Of a stretch of 36,258 nt of DNA, positions 7,118-14,695 are shown one piece after another. Position 1 is the stretch's first letter. Every line of letters starts with the position of its first letter. The notes below the pieces were generated by a model. It was not told the origin of the DNA. It saw nothing but the letters and a program-made list of their open reading frames with translations, and searched no databases. The position numbers and the translations under genes are program-made. The DNA is from a virus. Where the stretch lies: positions 1 through 36,258 of the IMG/VR virus record IMGVR_UViG_3300020060_000018; one strand, written 5' to 3'.

Positions 7118-8407
7118 TTGGCTACGAATGCAGAACAATTGCTTATCTCAGCGATTCTGCGAAACGGTAATCTTGACGTTGCTTACAAAGGCGGCATCAG
7201 CACTACGATGTTCCGCGTGTACAAGGAAGAGTTTGCATGGATCGAAGACCATTATCTAAAGCGTTCGAAGGTACCTGAGAAGGCGGCATTCATTGCCAAG
7301 TTCGGTCGCGGGTCTGACGGGTTCCGTATCAAGGAAGCGGATGACACCGAACACTTTACTCACGAGGTAAGAGAGTCACACAAGCTACACTCAGTAGCGG
7401 ATGCAGTGACAAAGATCCTGCAGCAGGTAGACGAGAGTGACGGGGACTCAGCCTTGAACATGATGTTCGCGGCCAGTATCGAGATCTCACAGCAGCTTGG
7501 ACTATCCAACGACGGAGATATTATCCGTGACAACAAGGACATCGTTCAAGAATTGGCAATGCGTCGTGAGCGTTTCCAGAAGTACGGCGCCTCTGGTATC
7601 CCCAGCGGCTTCGAGACCTTCGATGAGCGCACAGGTGGGTTCGCACCAGGGGAGCTTTGGATTCCTGCTGCACGTCCAGGGCAGGGCAAGTCCTACCTCC
7701 TGCAGAAGATTGCTCTGACTGCGGCTATGAGCGGCTACAAGGTCACCTACAATGCTCTTGAGCAGCCACGTCTAAACGTCATGACTCGTATTCTTCCTTT
7801 CATCACTAACAAGAAGAATGGTGTCAATGCATTCAACACTCGTGCGCTGATTCAGGGCCGCGACTATGATCCGGTAGAACTACAGGACTTCCTTGACGAC
7901 ATGAAGTCAAACATCAAGGGAAACCTGCACGTAGCAGACGGTACCAAGGGACGTATCTCAGTCGCCAAGATTGCGGCACAGATCGAGCGCAACAAGCCTG
8001 ACGTGGTATTCGTAGACCATATCTCCCTCATGGAGAGAAACACACATGACCATCAGGGCCTAGCAGAGGTCGCAGACGGTCTGGTCATGCTGGCCAACCA
8101 GTACAGTATCCCCATCATCGCTGCTTCTCAGCTAAACCGTCAGGGTGCTGGACGCTCGGTGGGCCTCGATACTCTGGCAGAGTCTGACAAGATTGGTCAG
8201 AATGCATCCGGCGTAATCATGATGGAACGTCACTCCAAGAAGGTTATCAAGTACCGTGTCGAAAAGTATCGTAACGGTGAAGGTGACTTCTCTTGGTGGG
8301 CGCTGTTTAACCCTGCCATTGGAGTGTATAAAGAAATTGGCTTTGAAGAGGCAAAGAAGCAGATCCAACGTGACGAAGAGCAAGAAAATGACTCAGACAC
8401 AGAATAA
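7118..8407 (+). CDS. Replicative DNA helicase, DnaB-like
   Basis: 429 residues starting at TTG 7118, fixed by a very strong AAGGAGGG (7104-7111) 6 bases before it. The N-terminal helical domain is followed by the RecA-fold motor: ARPGQGKS (Walker A, Lys191), an EQPRLNVMTRI segment, VVFVDHISLM (Walker B), and ASQLNR (motif like the DnaB sensor). It would unwind the fork with the primase encoded just downstream. The acidic C-terminal tail overlaps the start of an inserted HNH gene, and the tail may have been replaced by that event. Confidence 0.93.
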   Translation: MATNAEQLLISAILRNGNLDVAYKGGISTTMFRVYKEEFAWIEDHYLKRSKVPEKAAFIAKFGRGSDGFRIKEADDTEHFTHEVRESHKLHSVADAVTKILQQVDESDGDSALNMMFAASIEISQQLGLSNDGDIIRDNKDIVQELAMRRERFQKYGASGIPSGFETFDERTGGFAPGELWIPAARPGQGKSYLLQKIALTAAMSGYKVTYNALEQPRLNVMTRILPFITNKKNGVNAFNTRALIQGRDYDPVELQDFLDDMKSNIKGNLHVADGTKGRISVAKIAAQIERNKPDVVFVDHISLMERNTHDHQGLAEVADGLVMLANQYSIPIIAASQLNRQGAGRSVGLDTLAESDKIGQNASGVIMMERHSKKVIKYRVEKYRNGEGDFSWWALFNPAIGVYKEIGFEEAKKQIQRDEEQENDSDTE

Positions 8408-8897
8408 ATATCCAGCCTTGACTTTCAATGGTCGTTTGCCTGATGCGTTTTGGTCAAAGGTGGACAAGACAGACCAATGTTGGGTGTGGCTTGGAGCGAT
8501 TAGCTCCAGTGGTTACGGCATGATTCGTATTGATAGAAAATACCATCTCGTTCACAGGCTATCCTATGCAAACCACGCCAAAGGTGTTCCTGAAGGTATG
8601 GTAGTGGATCATATGTGCCACAATAAAATATGTGTGAATCCACAACATTTGCGCTTAACCACTCACGGGCAAAATCACGAAAACTATAAAGGTTTACCTA
8701 ATCACAACAAGAGCGGAGTACGTGGAGTTTACTGGGACAATACTACTCAATCTTGGCGAGTAATTGTACAACACGATGGCAAGAAGCACACCAAGCGAGG
8801 CTTCGCTGACATTGCAAGCGCAGAGCAGTACTCAGTACAGTTACGTAATCAATTGCATACGCACAATGATGCAGACAGAACAGGAGAACGAAAATAA
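8388..8897 (+). CDS. HNH endonuclease with AP2-like DNA-binding domain
   Basis: 169 residues from ATG 8388, overlapping the helicase stop by 20 bases; longer frames run into the helicase body. The HNH core reads VHRLSYANH...VDHMCHNKICVNPQHLRLTT (about residues 57-102). The C-terminal part SGVRGVYWD...WRVIV..DGKKHTKRGF is an AP2-type three-stranded domain common in phage homing endonucleases. It is a freestanding mobile endonuclease wedged between helicase and the next gene, with A+T-richer codons than the helicase. Confidence 0.9.
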   Translation: MTQTQNKYPALTFNGRLPDAFWSKVDKTDQCWVWLGAISSSGYGMIRIDRKYHLVHRLSYANHAKGVPEGMVVDHMCHNKICVNPQHLRLTTHGQNHENYKGLPNHNKSGVRGVYWDNTTQSWRVIVQHDGKKHTKRGFADIASAEQYSVQLRNQLHTHNDADRTGERK

Positions 8898-8904
8898 TGA
8901 CTAA
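8869..8904 (+). pseudogene. Possible orphan tail of the helicase gene
   Basis: In the frame of 8869-8904 the DNA reads MQTEQENENND then a stop, resembling the acidic helicase tail (IQRDEEQEND...). Both the helicase end and this segment are joined to an ATGACT start codon of the next gene. This mirrors the orphan PNK tail at 5421-5483, but the match is short and low in complexity, so it could be chance. Confidence 0.35.
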
Positions 8905-9196
8905 TGATACTCCACAGCAGTACTTTTCAATTCCACGAGTCTATGAGGCTTGGCGCATCACTCTGGATAATATTAGCCAGGTAGCTGCCTGGTGCACCGG
9001 ACGCGTCCAGGGACATACCGTGGTCTTCTCTAAGATCCGCCATCGTGGCGTTCTTCTTACTCCTGGAAGCAAGGATAACAAGCACTACGCACAGGTTGGG
9101 GATTATGTCCTCAAAGTATCGACCGGCTTTGTTCGCTTGTCAGAAGAAGAGTTCGATCGCAATTACCGCCTTGGAAGCCAGCGTATCAAGGTCTGA
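8897..9196 (+). CDS. Conserved phage protein of the GDWV/GDYV type
   Basis: 99 residues; ATG 8897 with CAGGAGAACG upstream. The pattern of an N-terminal aromatic strand, a WCTG turn, then GDYVLKVSTGFVRLSEEEFDRNY matches a small protein common in phages of Gram-positive bacteria (GDWIV...GEFYP...FEATYE pattern). Function of that family is not known. It lies between helicase and primase. Confidence 0.7.
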   Translation: MTNDTPQQYFSIPRVYEAWRITLDNISQVAAWCTGRVQGHTVVFSKIRHRGVLLTPGSKDNKHYAQVGDYVLKVSTGFVRLSEEEFDRNYRLGSQRIKV

Positions 9197-9197
9197 T

Positions 9198-10205
9198 ATG
9201 GAACTCTATGAGCCTTGGGCTCGACAGAACCTCGAAATTGTCAAGGAGGGGTCGATCGAGTGGCGTGTCCGCTGTCCTAGCCCCGCCCATGACGATATCG
9301 ATCCTTCTGCCGACTTCAACGTCCGAAAAGGCGTAGGGCTCTGTCGTAGTTGTCAGTACGTTATCCGTGCGAACACTGGTGAGATCAACGATCTAACTAT
9401 GCAAGTAAAGCTTCTCAAAGCCAAGGCTCAGGAACTGATGAACCCGGTCGAAGAAGTAGTGCTCAAGCGTCCAGAGGCAACTCTAAACCGATACAGCAGT
9501 GGTCTTGATTACTGGACTGATCCGATTGACGCCAACCCCAAGGGCAGAGGTCTCACCCAAGAGACGGTAGATCTGTTCCAGCTTGGATACGACGCAATGG
9601 CAGATGCAGCAACCATTCCTGAACGACGATGGAATGGCGACCTGATTGGTGTCACTCGCCGGTTCATGGGTGATGAACACAAGAAGAATCGCTACAAGTA
9701 TCCCAAAGGATTCACGGCAGCCAACAACCTGTTCGCCTCTTGGTTATACGAAGATTACGACATGTCCACTGTAGCGGTTACAGAGGGAGCTATCGATGCA
9801 ATGAAGATCTGGCAGGTTGGTCAGCCAGCAGTTTGCACCTATGGCTCGTCTATCAGTCCAAAGCACTTGTCCATCATGAAACGTATCGGTGTCAAAAAGG
9901 TAATCTTCTACGGCGACGGTGACAGAGAAGGCGTGAACGTTAAGCATCGCGCCTTGGGCTGGTGGTTACAGATAGATGGTTCATATAAATACAAGCCTGA
10001 AACCGATATGAGTAGGGAGTTTAGGTTCTATCACGTGCCTAATCACTACGCTTACAAGGACGCTGGAGAGATGCCGACAGAGGTAATTCAGCAGTGTCTT
10101 GACGATGTAGAAACCTATAGGTTCCGCCCTAAAACTAAAATTTACCAAGAAGATTCACCAAGGCGGCACCTAAGTAAGATCCAAAGTAAGCTCAGTAAGA
10201 TATAA
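9198..10205 (+). CDS. DNA primase, zinc-finger plus Toprim
   Basis: 335 residues; ATG 9198 sits one base after the preceding stop, and the longer frame to 9045 overlaps it. The N-terminal zinc site is Cys26, His31, Cys49, Cys52 (CPSPAH...CRSC). The Toprim signature appears as VTEGAIDAMK and GDGDREG. It would make primers for the phage fork together with the DnaB-like helicase. Shorter than bacterial DnaG because the helicase-interacting C-terminal domain is not evident; the tail is basic (RRHLSKIQSKLSKI). Confidence 0.9.
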   Translation: MELYEPWARQNLEIVKEGSIEWRVRCPSPAHDDIDPSADFNVRKGVGLCRSCQYVIRANTGEINDLTMQVKLLKAKAQELMNPVEEVVLKRPEATLNRYSSGLDYWTDPIDANPKGRGLTQETVDLFQLGYDAMADAATIPERRWNGDLIGVTRRFMGDEHKKNRYKYPKGFTAANNLFASWLYEDYDMSTVAVTEGAIDAMKIWQVGQPAVCTYGSSISPKHLSIMKRIGVKKVIFYGDGDREGVNVKHRALGWWLQIDGSYKYKPETDMSREFRFYHVPNHYAYKDAGEMPTEVIQQCLDDVETYRFRPKTKIYQEDSPRRHLSKIQSKLSKI

Positions 10206-10218
10206 TGAGAGGATGACT

Positions 10219-10422
10219 ATGAATGTAAACGTAGATCAGGTAGCTGGAGACAAGTTGACCCAGTACCTCACAGAGATGGACAAGAACGACGCAGCAGCAG
10301 TTGAGGCCGAGTTGGTTTATCCAACCCTGCAGCACACAAAGCTGGCCGAAATCCTCTCCAACCACGGCTTCCCGATCTCGGAGAAGTCTGTGCGGAGAGC
10401 CCGAAAGAATTGGGAGATTTAA
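10219..10422 (+). CDS. Small helix-turn-helix protein
   Basis: 67 residues from ATG 10219, chosen over ATG 10213 because AGAGG (10208-10212) is 6 bases before it. The C-terminal part reads TKLAEILSNHGFPISEKSVR followed by RARK, a plausible helix-turn-helix with a basic recognition helix. The N-terminal half is acidic. Its stop overlaps the exonuclease start by one base. It could be a local regulator or a DNA-binding partner of the primase. Confidence 0.7.
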   Translation: MNVNVDQVAGDKLTQYLTEMDKNDAAAVEAELVYPTLQHTKLAEILSNHGFPISEKSVRRARKNWEI

Positions 10423-11216
10423 TGAGTATTGCAACTGACATCGAGCTTGCCAAGATTACCAAGCCGGTACGTATCCTGACCATCGATATCGAGACTGCAC
10501 CGCACACAGTGTACGCCTTCGGTCTGTTCAAGCAGAACATCAGCTTGAGCCAGATCAAGGAGCCAGGTCGCGTGCTCTGTTTCGTAGCTAAGTGGCTTGG
10601 TGAAGATAAGATTATCTTCAAGTCTGAGTACCACGATAGCCAGGAAGAGATGGTTCAGGCGGCATGGGATCTTCTGAACGAGGCTGACGTAGTGATTCAC
10701 TACAACGGCAACAACTTCGATATTCCTTGGCTCAACGGTCAGTTCTATCTCAACAAGCTTGGCCCAACTTCACCCTTCAAGAACATCGACCTTCTACACA
10801 TCGTACGCAAGTTCCGCTTCGCTTCCAGTAAGTTGGACTGGGCTCTACAGGTCTCCGGTCTTGGCAACAAGGTCAAGCACGCTGGCTTCGAAATGTGGGC
10901 TGACATCATGGGTGACGACGAGGAGCGCAAGGCTGCAGCTTGGAAGGAAATGCGCAAGTACAACATTGGTGACGTGACCAAGACTGAGGACCTGTACATC
11001 AATGTACGTCCATGGATTCACAACCATCCTCACACCGGCTTCGTAGCCGACAAGGATACCCTCTTGTGCAACAAGTGTAACTCTGCTAACCTTACTCAGA
11101 CAGGCACCTGGCGAGCAGTCGTCAACGAGTACGCTCTGTTCCGTTGTGAGTGTGGCGGCTACGTTCGTTCCAACAAGACCGTTGGTCGCGCAGGCAACAC
11201 GGCTGGTGTCAAGTGA
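10422..11216 (+). CDS. DnaQ-like (DEDDy) 3'-5' exonuclease with zinc ribbon
   Basis: 264 residues. The RNase H-fold exonuclease residues are Asp22 and Glu24 (TIDIETA), Asp100 (NGNNFDIPWL), and Tyr180-x3-Asp184 (YNIGDVTKTEDLY), the DEDDy pattern. A C-terminal zinc ribbon (Cys216, Cys219, Cys242, Cys244) is fused on. No polymerase domain is present, so it may proofread in trans, process DNA ends, or degrade host DNA. It overlaps the previous gene by one base (TAATG). Confidence 0.85.
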   Translation: MSIATDIELAKITKPVRILTIDIETAPHTVYAFGLFKQNISLSQIKEPGRVLCFVAKWLGEDKIIFKSEYHDSQEEMVQAAWDLLNEADVVIHYNGNNFDIPWLNGQFYLNKLGPTSPFKNIDLLHIVRKFRFASSKLDWALQVSGLGNKVKHAGFEMWADIMGDDEERKAAAWKEMRKYNIGDVTKTEDLYINVRPWIHNHPHTGFVADKDTLLCNKCNSANLTQTGTWRAVVNEYALFRCECGGYVRSNKTVGRAGNTAGVK

Positions 11217-11260
11217 ACTTTAGCTCACGCGATTACGAAGGAAGAGAGGCTATTCAAGTT

Positions 11261-11443
11261 ATGGACGTTAAGACGATTGCTGAAAATGTCATCCGTGAAT
11301 TCCTTATCAACCAGTTCCACGACATGGATATCACTGGTGTTATGGATGACGATGTAGACTCCCAGATTCTATCTGATGAAGACTACGAGAAGGTTAAGGA
11401 CGCAATTGAGTCCGCCAAGGTTTCAGTGGCGGTACAATTGTGA
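11261..11443 (+). CDS. Small acidic hypothetical protein
   Basis: 60 residues from ATG 11261 with a GAGAGG 11 bases upstream; a GTG at 11213 overlapping the exonuclease stop would add 16 residues. It is rich in Asp and Glu (MDITGVMDDDVDSQILSDED) and predicted helical at the end. Its stop overlaps the next GTG start (GTGA). No family recognised. Confidence 0.55.
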   Translation: MDVKTIAENVIREFLINQFHDMDITGVMDDDVDSQILSDEDYEKVKDAIESAKVSVAVQL

Positions 11444-11772
11444 CCATTGAACGTATCACATCTGATACCGGAGGTGAGAAAGATCGAAAACTTGCAGAGA
11501 TTGCCTCTATCGATCCTATCGCCCTTCTACACCTTGCAGAGGTATCAGGCGCTGGCGCTCGTAAGTACAGCGCCTACAACTTCCTCAAGGGCTACGACTG
11601 GTCGCTAAGCATGAACGCTCTACAGCGTCACGCCTTGTTGTTCTGGTCTGGCGAGGATAGAGATCCTGAGTCAGGTCAACTGCACGCTACACACGCTGCA
11701 TGGCATGGGTTGACTCTGACCTCGTTCCTGTTACGCGGCATTGGTAACGACGACAGGCCAGCTAAGCCATAG
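11440..11772 (+). CDS. dATP/dGTP diphosphohydrolase-like protein (DUF5664 type)
   Basis: 110 residues from GTG 11440, overlapping the previous stop. The signature GARKYSAYNFLKGYDW, then ALQRHALLFWSGEDRDPESG and HATHAAWHGLTLTSFL, matches the phage family annotated as dATP/dGTP diphosphohydrolase N-terminal domain. The His/Glu/Asp-rich helices fit a metal-dependent all-alpha pyrophosphohydrolase. It could adjust nucleotide pools together with the reductase cluster on the other strand. It is the last gene of the right-reading arm. Confidence 0.7.
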   Translation: MTIERITSDTGGEKDRKLAEIASIDPIALLHLAEVSGAGARKYSAYNFLKGYDWSLSMNALQRHALLFWSGEDRDPESGQLHATHAAWHGLTLTSFLLRGIGNDDRPAKP

Positions 11773-11783
11773 CTGAATAAACA

Positions 11784-11833
11784 CAGAATCCCTCTGGTCT
11801 CGTATGAGATTATCCAGAGGGATTCTGCTTTTT
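11784..11833 (+). terminator. Intrinsic terminator between the converging arms
   Basis: CAGAATCCCTCTGG (11784-11797) pairs perfectly with CCAGAGGGATTCTG (11814-11827); inside it TCTC/GAGA can add four pairs around GTAT. TTTTT (11829-11833) follows. It ends + strand transcription. The same hairpin on the other strand could stop the left-reading transcripts, though the T run there is poor. Confidence 0.92.
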
Positions 11834-11859
11834 AGCAGGGGAGAGGGGCTGCTAAACTA

Positions 11860-12339
11860 TCAACCAACGGCAGGAGCTACTACAACTTCTCCGCCAGCTA
11901 CTACAACAGTGGTGTCGCCAGGAGCGTTGATAGCTTCCTTGACCTCTGCGGAAACAGGCACTACCTTGTTGGTTAGTGGATCAACAGCGTCAGATGAAGC
12001 AGCGTTAGGAGTAACGCCAACTAGACCTAGACCAGCAAGTAGAGCTAGAGCGATGGTTAGAAGTTCAGCCTGAGATACTCCAGTACCATCAACTAGTGCA
12101 GCACCGATAGATGCAACAACAGCTACCAGGCCGCCAACGATCATCTTGCCGTACTTGCGTACTGACTCAGGTACGTTGGGGATTGCCCAGACGCCGACAA
12201 GACCGGCGAGGAACGCGCCTACGATGATTGTCCACTCGAAACCAGTGACAGAGCCATCAGTTAGAGCGGTAACTGCTGCAGTGAGGCCAGCAGCGACGGC
12301 TCCTGCGAATGCCTTTGCGTAGAGACCGATATTTTCCAT
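11860..12339 (-). CDS. Holin with an internally duplicated membrane module
   Basis: 159 residues; last gene of the left-reading arm, directly after the lysin. Four hydrophobic helices fall in two similar halves: about residues 7-59 (YAKAF...ALTDG...FLAGL...IPN) and 63-116 (YGKMI...ALVDG...LLAGL...TPN). Each half ends in a Pro-Asn after the second helix. A Gly/Val-rich C-terminal tail follows. Membrane topology and position by the endolysin point to a holin; the doubled layout suggests tandem duplication of a two-helix actinophage-type holin. Confidence 0.75.
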   Translation of the reverse strand: MENIGLYAKAFAGAVAAGLTAAVTALTDGSVTGFEWTIIVGAFLAGLVGVWAIPNVPESVRKYGKMIVGGLVAVVASIGAALVDGTGVSQAELLTIALALLAGLGLVGVTPNAASSDAVDPLTNKVVPVSAEVKEAINAPGDTTVVVAGGEVVVAPAVG

Positions 12340-12343
12340 TTTA

Positions 12344-13444
12344 TTACGCCTTCTTTAGGTATTCTAGTTTGAGATAATTGCCTGATGTGTCCTTGGCCCA
12401 ACCATCAGATGTGGAAACAACCAGGACGTACGCACCCCTCTTCTTCTTGGCGACGATTGCGCCGTCAGGAGAATTACGGACGTTTAGTTCAGCAGTGTTG
12501 ACCACGTAGGTCACGTACTTCAGTAGGTACTGACGAGCGAAGTATGTCTTGGCTGCGTCAACAACCCAAACACGTCCACCCTCAGTCACCTCGTAGCCGA
12601 CTAGCTTCTGTCCGCTCTTGGCAACGCCAACAATGTTCTTGTTGGAAGTTGTGCTACCACTTGAGCGAACATTAAGGGTGCCAGTGTTGACAAGATACTT
12701 GTTGATGACCTTAGGTGCAGGAGGAGCAGGAGCTACGTACTTCTTAAGGTCATTTGCCTTGTAGAAATAGGTTGCGCCTTCTACCCACCACACCGTGCCA
12801 ACGAGGTGCATTGCCTTGACGGCAACCTTGTAACCCTTGGCAACAGGAGCGCGAACCTTGCCTGCTGTGTCGTAGTAGGCGGTGGAAGCGTCCTTGGTCT
12901 CCAAGCTGTCGCCAACCTTGAACGGAGCTACTGGCTCGGTCTGAAGAGGTACACCGCATAGAACATCAGCGATGCCCTTTAGTACCTTGGCGTCCTGGGT
13001 GTAAGCACGATGCACTGAGATGTGTAGGTGCCAGAGGTGAGAGTCATCAAAGCTGATAGAGCGCTGCTCGGTGATGTTGTAGGCAGTAACATCCTTGCCG
13101 TCACGAGTGCCACCAAACTCACGAACCTTCATGTAGACGCGAGGGTCCTTGGCCTTAGCTGCAGCGTAGATACGCTTAGTGGCCAGGAACAACTGTGCGT
13201 CACTACCGAAGAGCAGGTCGAACGCTGATGCTGCCTTGGCGTCACCCTGCTTATCCAGATCGTGCTCGATTGAATAGGCGCCGTTAGCACCGAAGCGACG
13301 GATTAGGTCCTCACGGCTGTGGTGATAACCTTCTCCAGAAGCAGAGCCTTCGGTGATATAGAACTCGTTGGCTTTGAATGTGCTGAAAGCGGCGACGAAG
13401 CGTGGCTTCAGAGCTTTCATCTCGGCTGTTGCGTAGTATGACAT
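12344..13444 (-). CDS. Endolysin: M15-like peptidase with SH3-type repeats
   Basis: 366 residues. The N-terminal domain (about 1-160) has the zinc pattern of M15/VanY-like peptidases: His61 (SIEHDLDKQG), Asp76 (AFD) and His139-x-His141 (LWHLH). A Pro/Ala linker (APAPPAP) lies near residue 243. SH3-like segments appear at about 170-235, 245-310 and 315-366, with NTGTLNVRSS and NTAELNVRNS starting two of them. It probably cleaves the peptide part of host peptidoglycan while the SH3 repeats bind the wall. Its ATG overlaps the preceding lysin stop by one base. Confidence 0.85.
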   Translation of the reverse strand: MSYYATAEMKALKPRFVAAFSTFKANEFYITEGSASGEGYHHSREDLIRRFGANGAYSIEHDLDKQGDAKAASAFDLLFGSDAQLFLATKRIYAAAKAKDPRVYMKVREFGGTRDGKDVTAYNITEQRSISFDDSHLWHLHISVHRAYTQDAKVLKGIADVLCGVPLQTEPVAPFKVGDSLETKDASTAYYDTAGKVRAPVAKGYKVAVKAMHLVGTVWWVEGATYFYKANDLKKYVAPAPPAPKVINKYLVNTGTLNVRSSGSTTSNKNIVGVAKSGQKLVGYEVTEGGRVWVVDAAKTYFARQYLLKYVTYVVNTAELNVRNSPDGAIVAKKKRGAYVLVVSTSDGWAKDTSGNYLKLEYLKKA

Positions 13445-14145
13445 TACTTCACGGCCTTTACGAAGAACGTATCCTTGGTAGAGCCGTTACGCTGAACAAG
13501 TGCGTACCAATACTTGGTACCCTTGCCCCACTGGATGCCGTCTTCTTCAGCAACAGCAGTAATCTTGATCTGGTAACCCTTGTCAACAGTGCGACCAGAG
13601 TCCGTTGAGGATTCGGTACCAGGAGCAGTGCGAGCCTTTAGACCATTAGCTGTAGTAACTACGACGCGTGCGCCAACCTTGTAGGTGTTACGTGAACCTG
13701 GACCAGTGGTGCCCTTGCTGACAGATCCACTGCCACCGCCAGAGCTTCCACCAGTAGACACTCCGTCTAGAGGTAGATTAGGCTGCTTGGGGTAATTGCG
13801 TGACCAACCAAGGTAGGTGCAGTTCCAGCCGCTAGTGATGTCCTTGATCTTTACCTTGTCGATGATGCCAGGACGCTTGAAGTCGTTGGAGTAGACATAA
13901 CCGTTGCCAGCAGATAGAGCAACGTGACCGGCAGAAGTTGGACCCTTCCACCAGCAGATAGCGCCGGGAGGTGGTGTACCTTTGGTGGTCTTCTTTACGA
14001 GCTTCGAGCCTGCGTAAGCGGTAGCGATGCCAGAGGTTGGGTAACCCCAGCACTGTCTTACGAATGCAAGACAGAGGCGGCGCCAGCCGGAACGGCCGAC
14101 CTGGCTCTTTGCGTAGGCGAGTGCGCCATTAAGTGTGCGTGCCAT
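13444..14145 (-). CDS. Second lysin: papain-fold (NlpC/P60 or CHAP) peptidase with SH3 domain
   Basis: 233 residues from ATG 14145. A longer frame to 14214 exists, but it would overlap the short acidic gene at 14147-14293, so the start directly after that stop is preferred. Catalytic candidates are Cys25 (RRLCLAFVRQCWG) and His74 (SAGHVALSAGNGYVYSND). After a Gly/Ser linker (GGSSGGGSGS) the C-terminal part (about 155-233) is SH3-like (VTTANGLKARTAPG). Two lysins in tandem of different chemistry suggest cooperative wall cutting. Confidence 0.8.
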   Translation of the reverse strand: MARTLNGALAYAKSQVGRSGWRRLCLAFVRQCWGYPTSGIATAYAGSKLVKKTTKGTPPPGAICWWKGPTSAGHVALSAGNGYVYSNDFKRPGIIDKVKIKDITSGWNCTYLGWSRNYPKQPNLPLDGVSTGGSSGGGSGSVSKGTTGPGSRNTYKVGARVVVTTANGLKARTAPGTESSTDSGRTVDKGYQIKITAVAEEDGIQWGKGTKYWYALVQRNGSTKDTFFVKAVK

Positions 14146-14146
14146 A

Positions 14147-14293
14147 TCAGCCATCAGCCTTCGCTGGGTCAGGAGCATCTTCTGCTGCGTCTGGGTCATC
14201 TTCGGGATCGTCAAGTTCTACGTCTGTAACGTCAGGCTCGACTTCGCGCCCATCATCCTGAACTTCTTCTGTTTCGAAGTTTTCTACTGGCAT
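14147..14293 (-). CDS. Short, very acidic protein
   Basis: 48 residues, easily missed by length cut-offs. ATG 14293 has GAGGAG (14299-14304) 5 bases upstream and an extended -10 promoter just above it. Around 40 percent of residues are Asp or Glu (VELDDPEDDPDAAEDAPDP); no Cys and few hydrophobics. The stop lies one base before the second lysin ATG, so the two are likely translated together. Such acidic proteins can mimic DNA or bind basic partners, but no function is assigned. Confidence 0.75.
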   Translation of the reverse strand: MPVENFETEEVQDDGREVEPDVTDVELDDPEDDPDAAEDAPDPAKADG

Positions 14294-14298
14294 TGTTT

Positions 14299-14340
14299 CT
14301 CCTCTATACCATATCTATTTTAGCATATCCAAACGAGGAG
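14299..14340 (-). repeat. SD/anti-SD inverted repeat around a promoter
   Basis: On the - strand the order is CTCCTC (14340-14335), promoter core, GAGGAG (14304-14299), the latter being the ribosome binding site of the acidic gene. The 6-bp arms could pair only in transcripts that start upstream of the local promoter. Confidence 0.5.
14317..14325 (-). promoter_or_regulatory. Extended -10 promoter, TGCTAAAAT
   Basis: On the - strand TGC-TAAAAT is followed by AGATAT. Expected start is about 15-20 bases before the SD of the acidic gene at 14293, so it should serve the lysis genes. No convincing -35. Confidence 0.6.
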
Positions 14341-14348
14341 ATTAAATG

Positions 14349-14693
14349 TTACTTATCCGTATCCTTATCACGATTCTTCATCAGAGATTCGATTTGTTCA
14401 CGCTGAATGCGCTCACGAGTCTCAGAGTCCAGGAGGCGCTTTTCAACTTCATTCTTGCTCTCAATGATATCGTCGAGATACTTCATCAGGGTAGTATTCT
14501 GCATCTGGTATTCAAGGTTGATTGGCATACCAATAGCGACAGCAGGCTGTGAGGTTACCTCGGTCTTATCCTTGTCCTTTAGCTTAGGACGATTGTTGAT
14601 GATTGCCACAACAATAGGCGTGATAATAAGTCCTACGGCGCCAACGATCGATAGGACGACAGTAATAATTTCTTTTGCAGTCTGCCAGTTCAT
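14349..14693 (-). CDS. Membrane-anchored coiled-coil protein
   Basis: 114 residues. One hydrophobic helix (about residues 6-31) is followed by a basic stretch (NRPKLKDKDK) and a long charged helix (about 66-110, ESKNEVEKRLLDSETRERI) likely to be a coiled coil. The layout resembles some phage holin-like or superinfection-exclusion proteins and is near the lysis genes. No family recognised. Confidence 0.65.
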   Translation of the reverse strand: MNWQTAKEIITVVLSIVGAVGLIITPIVVAIINNRPKLKDKDKTEVTSQPAVAIGMPINLEYQMQNTTLMKYLDDIIESKNEVEKRLLDSETRERIQREQIESLMKNRDKDTDK

Positions 14694-14695
14694 TC

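Noticed and set aside
13444-14214. Lysin start at TTG 14214 or ATG 14199
   Set aside because: Both overlap the short acidic gene heavily and lack an SD; ATG 14145 follows its stop directly.
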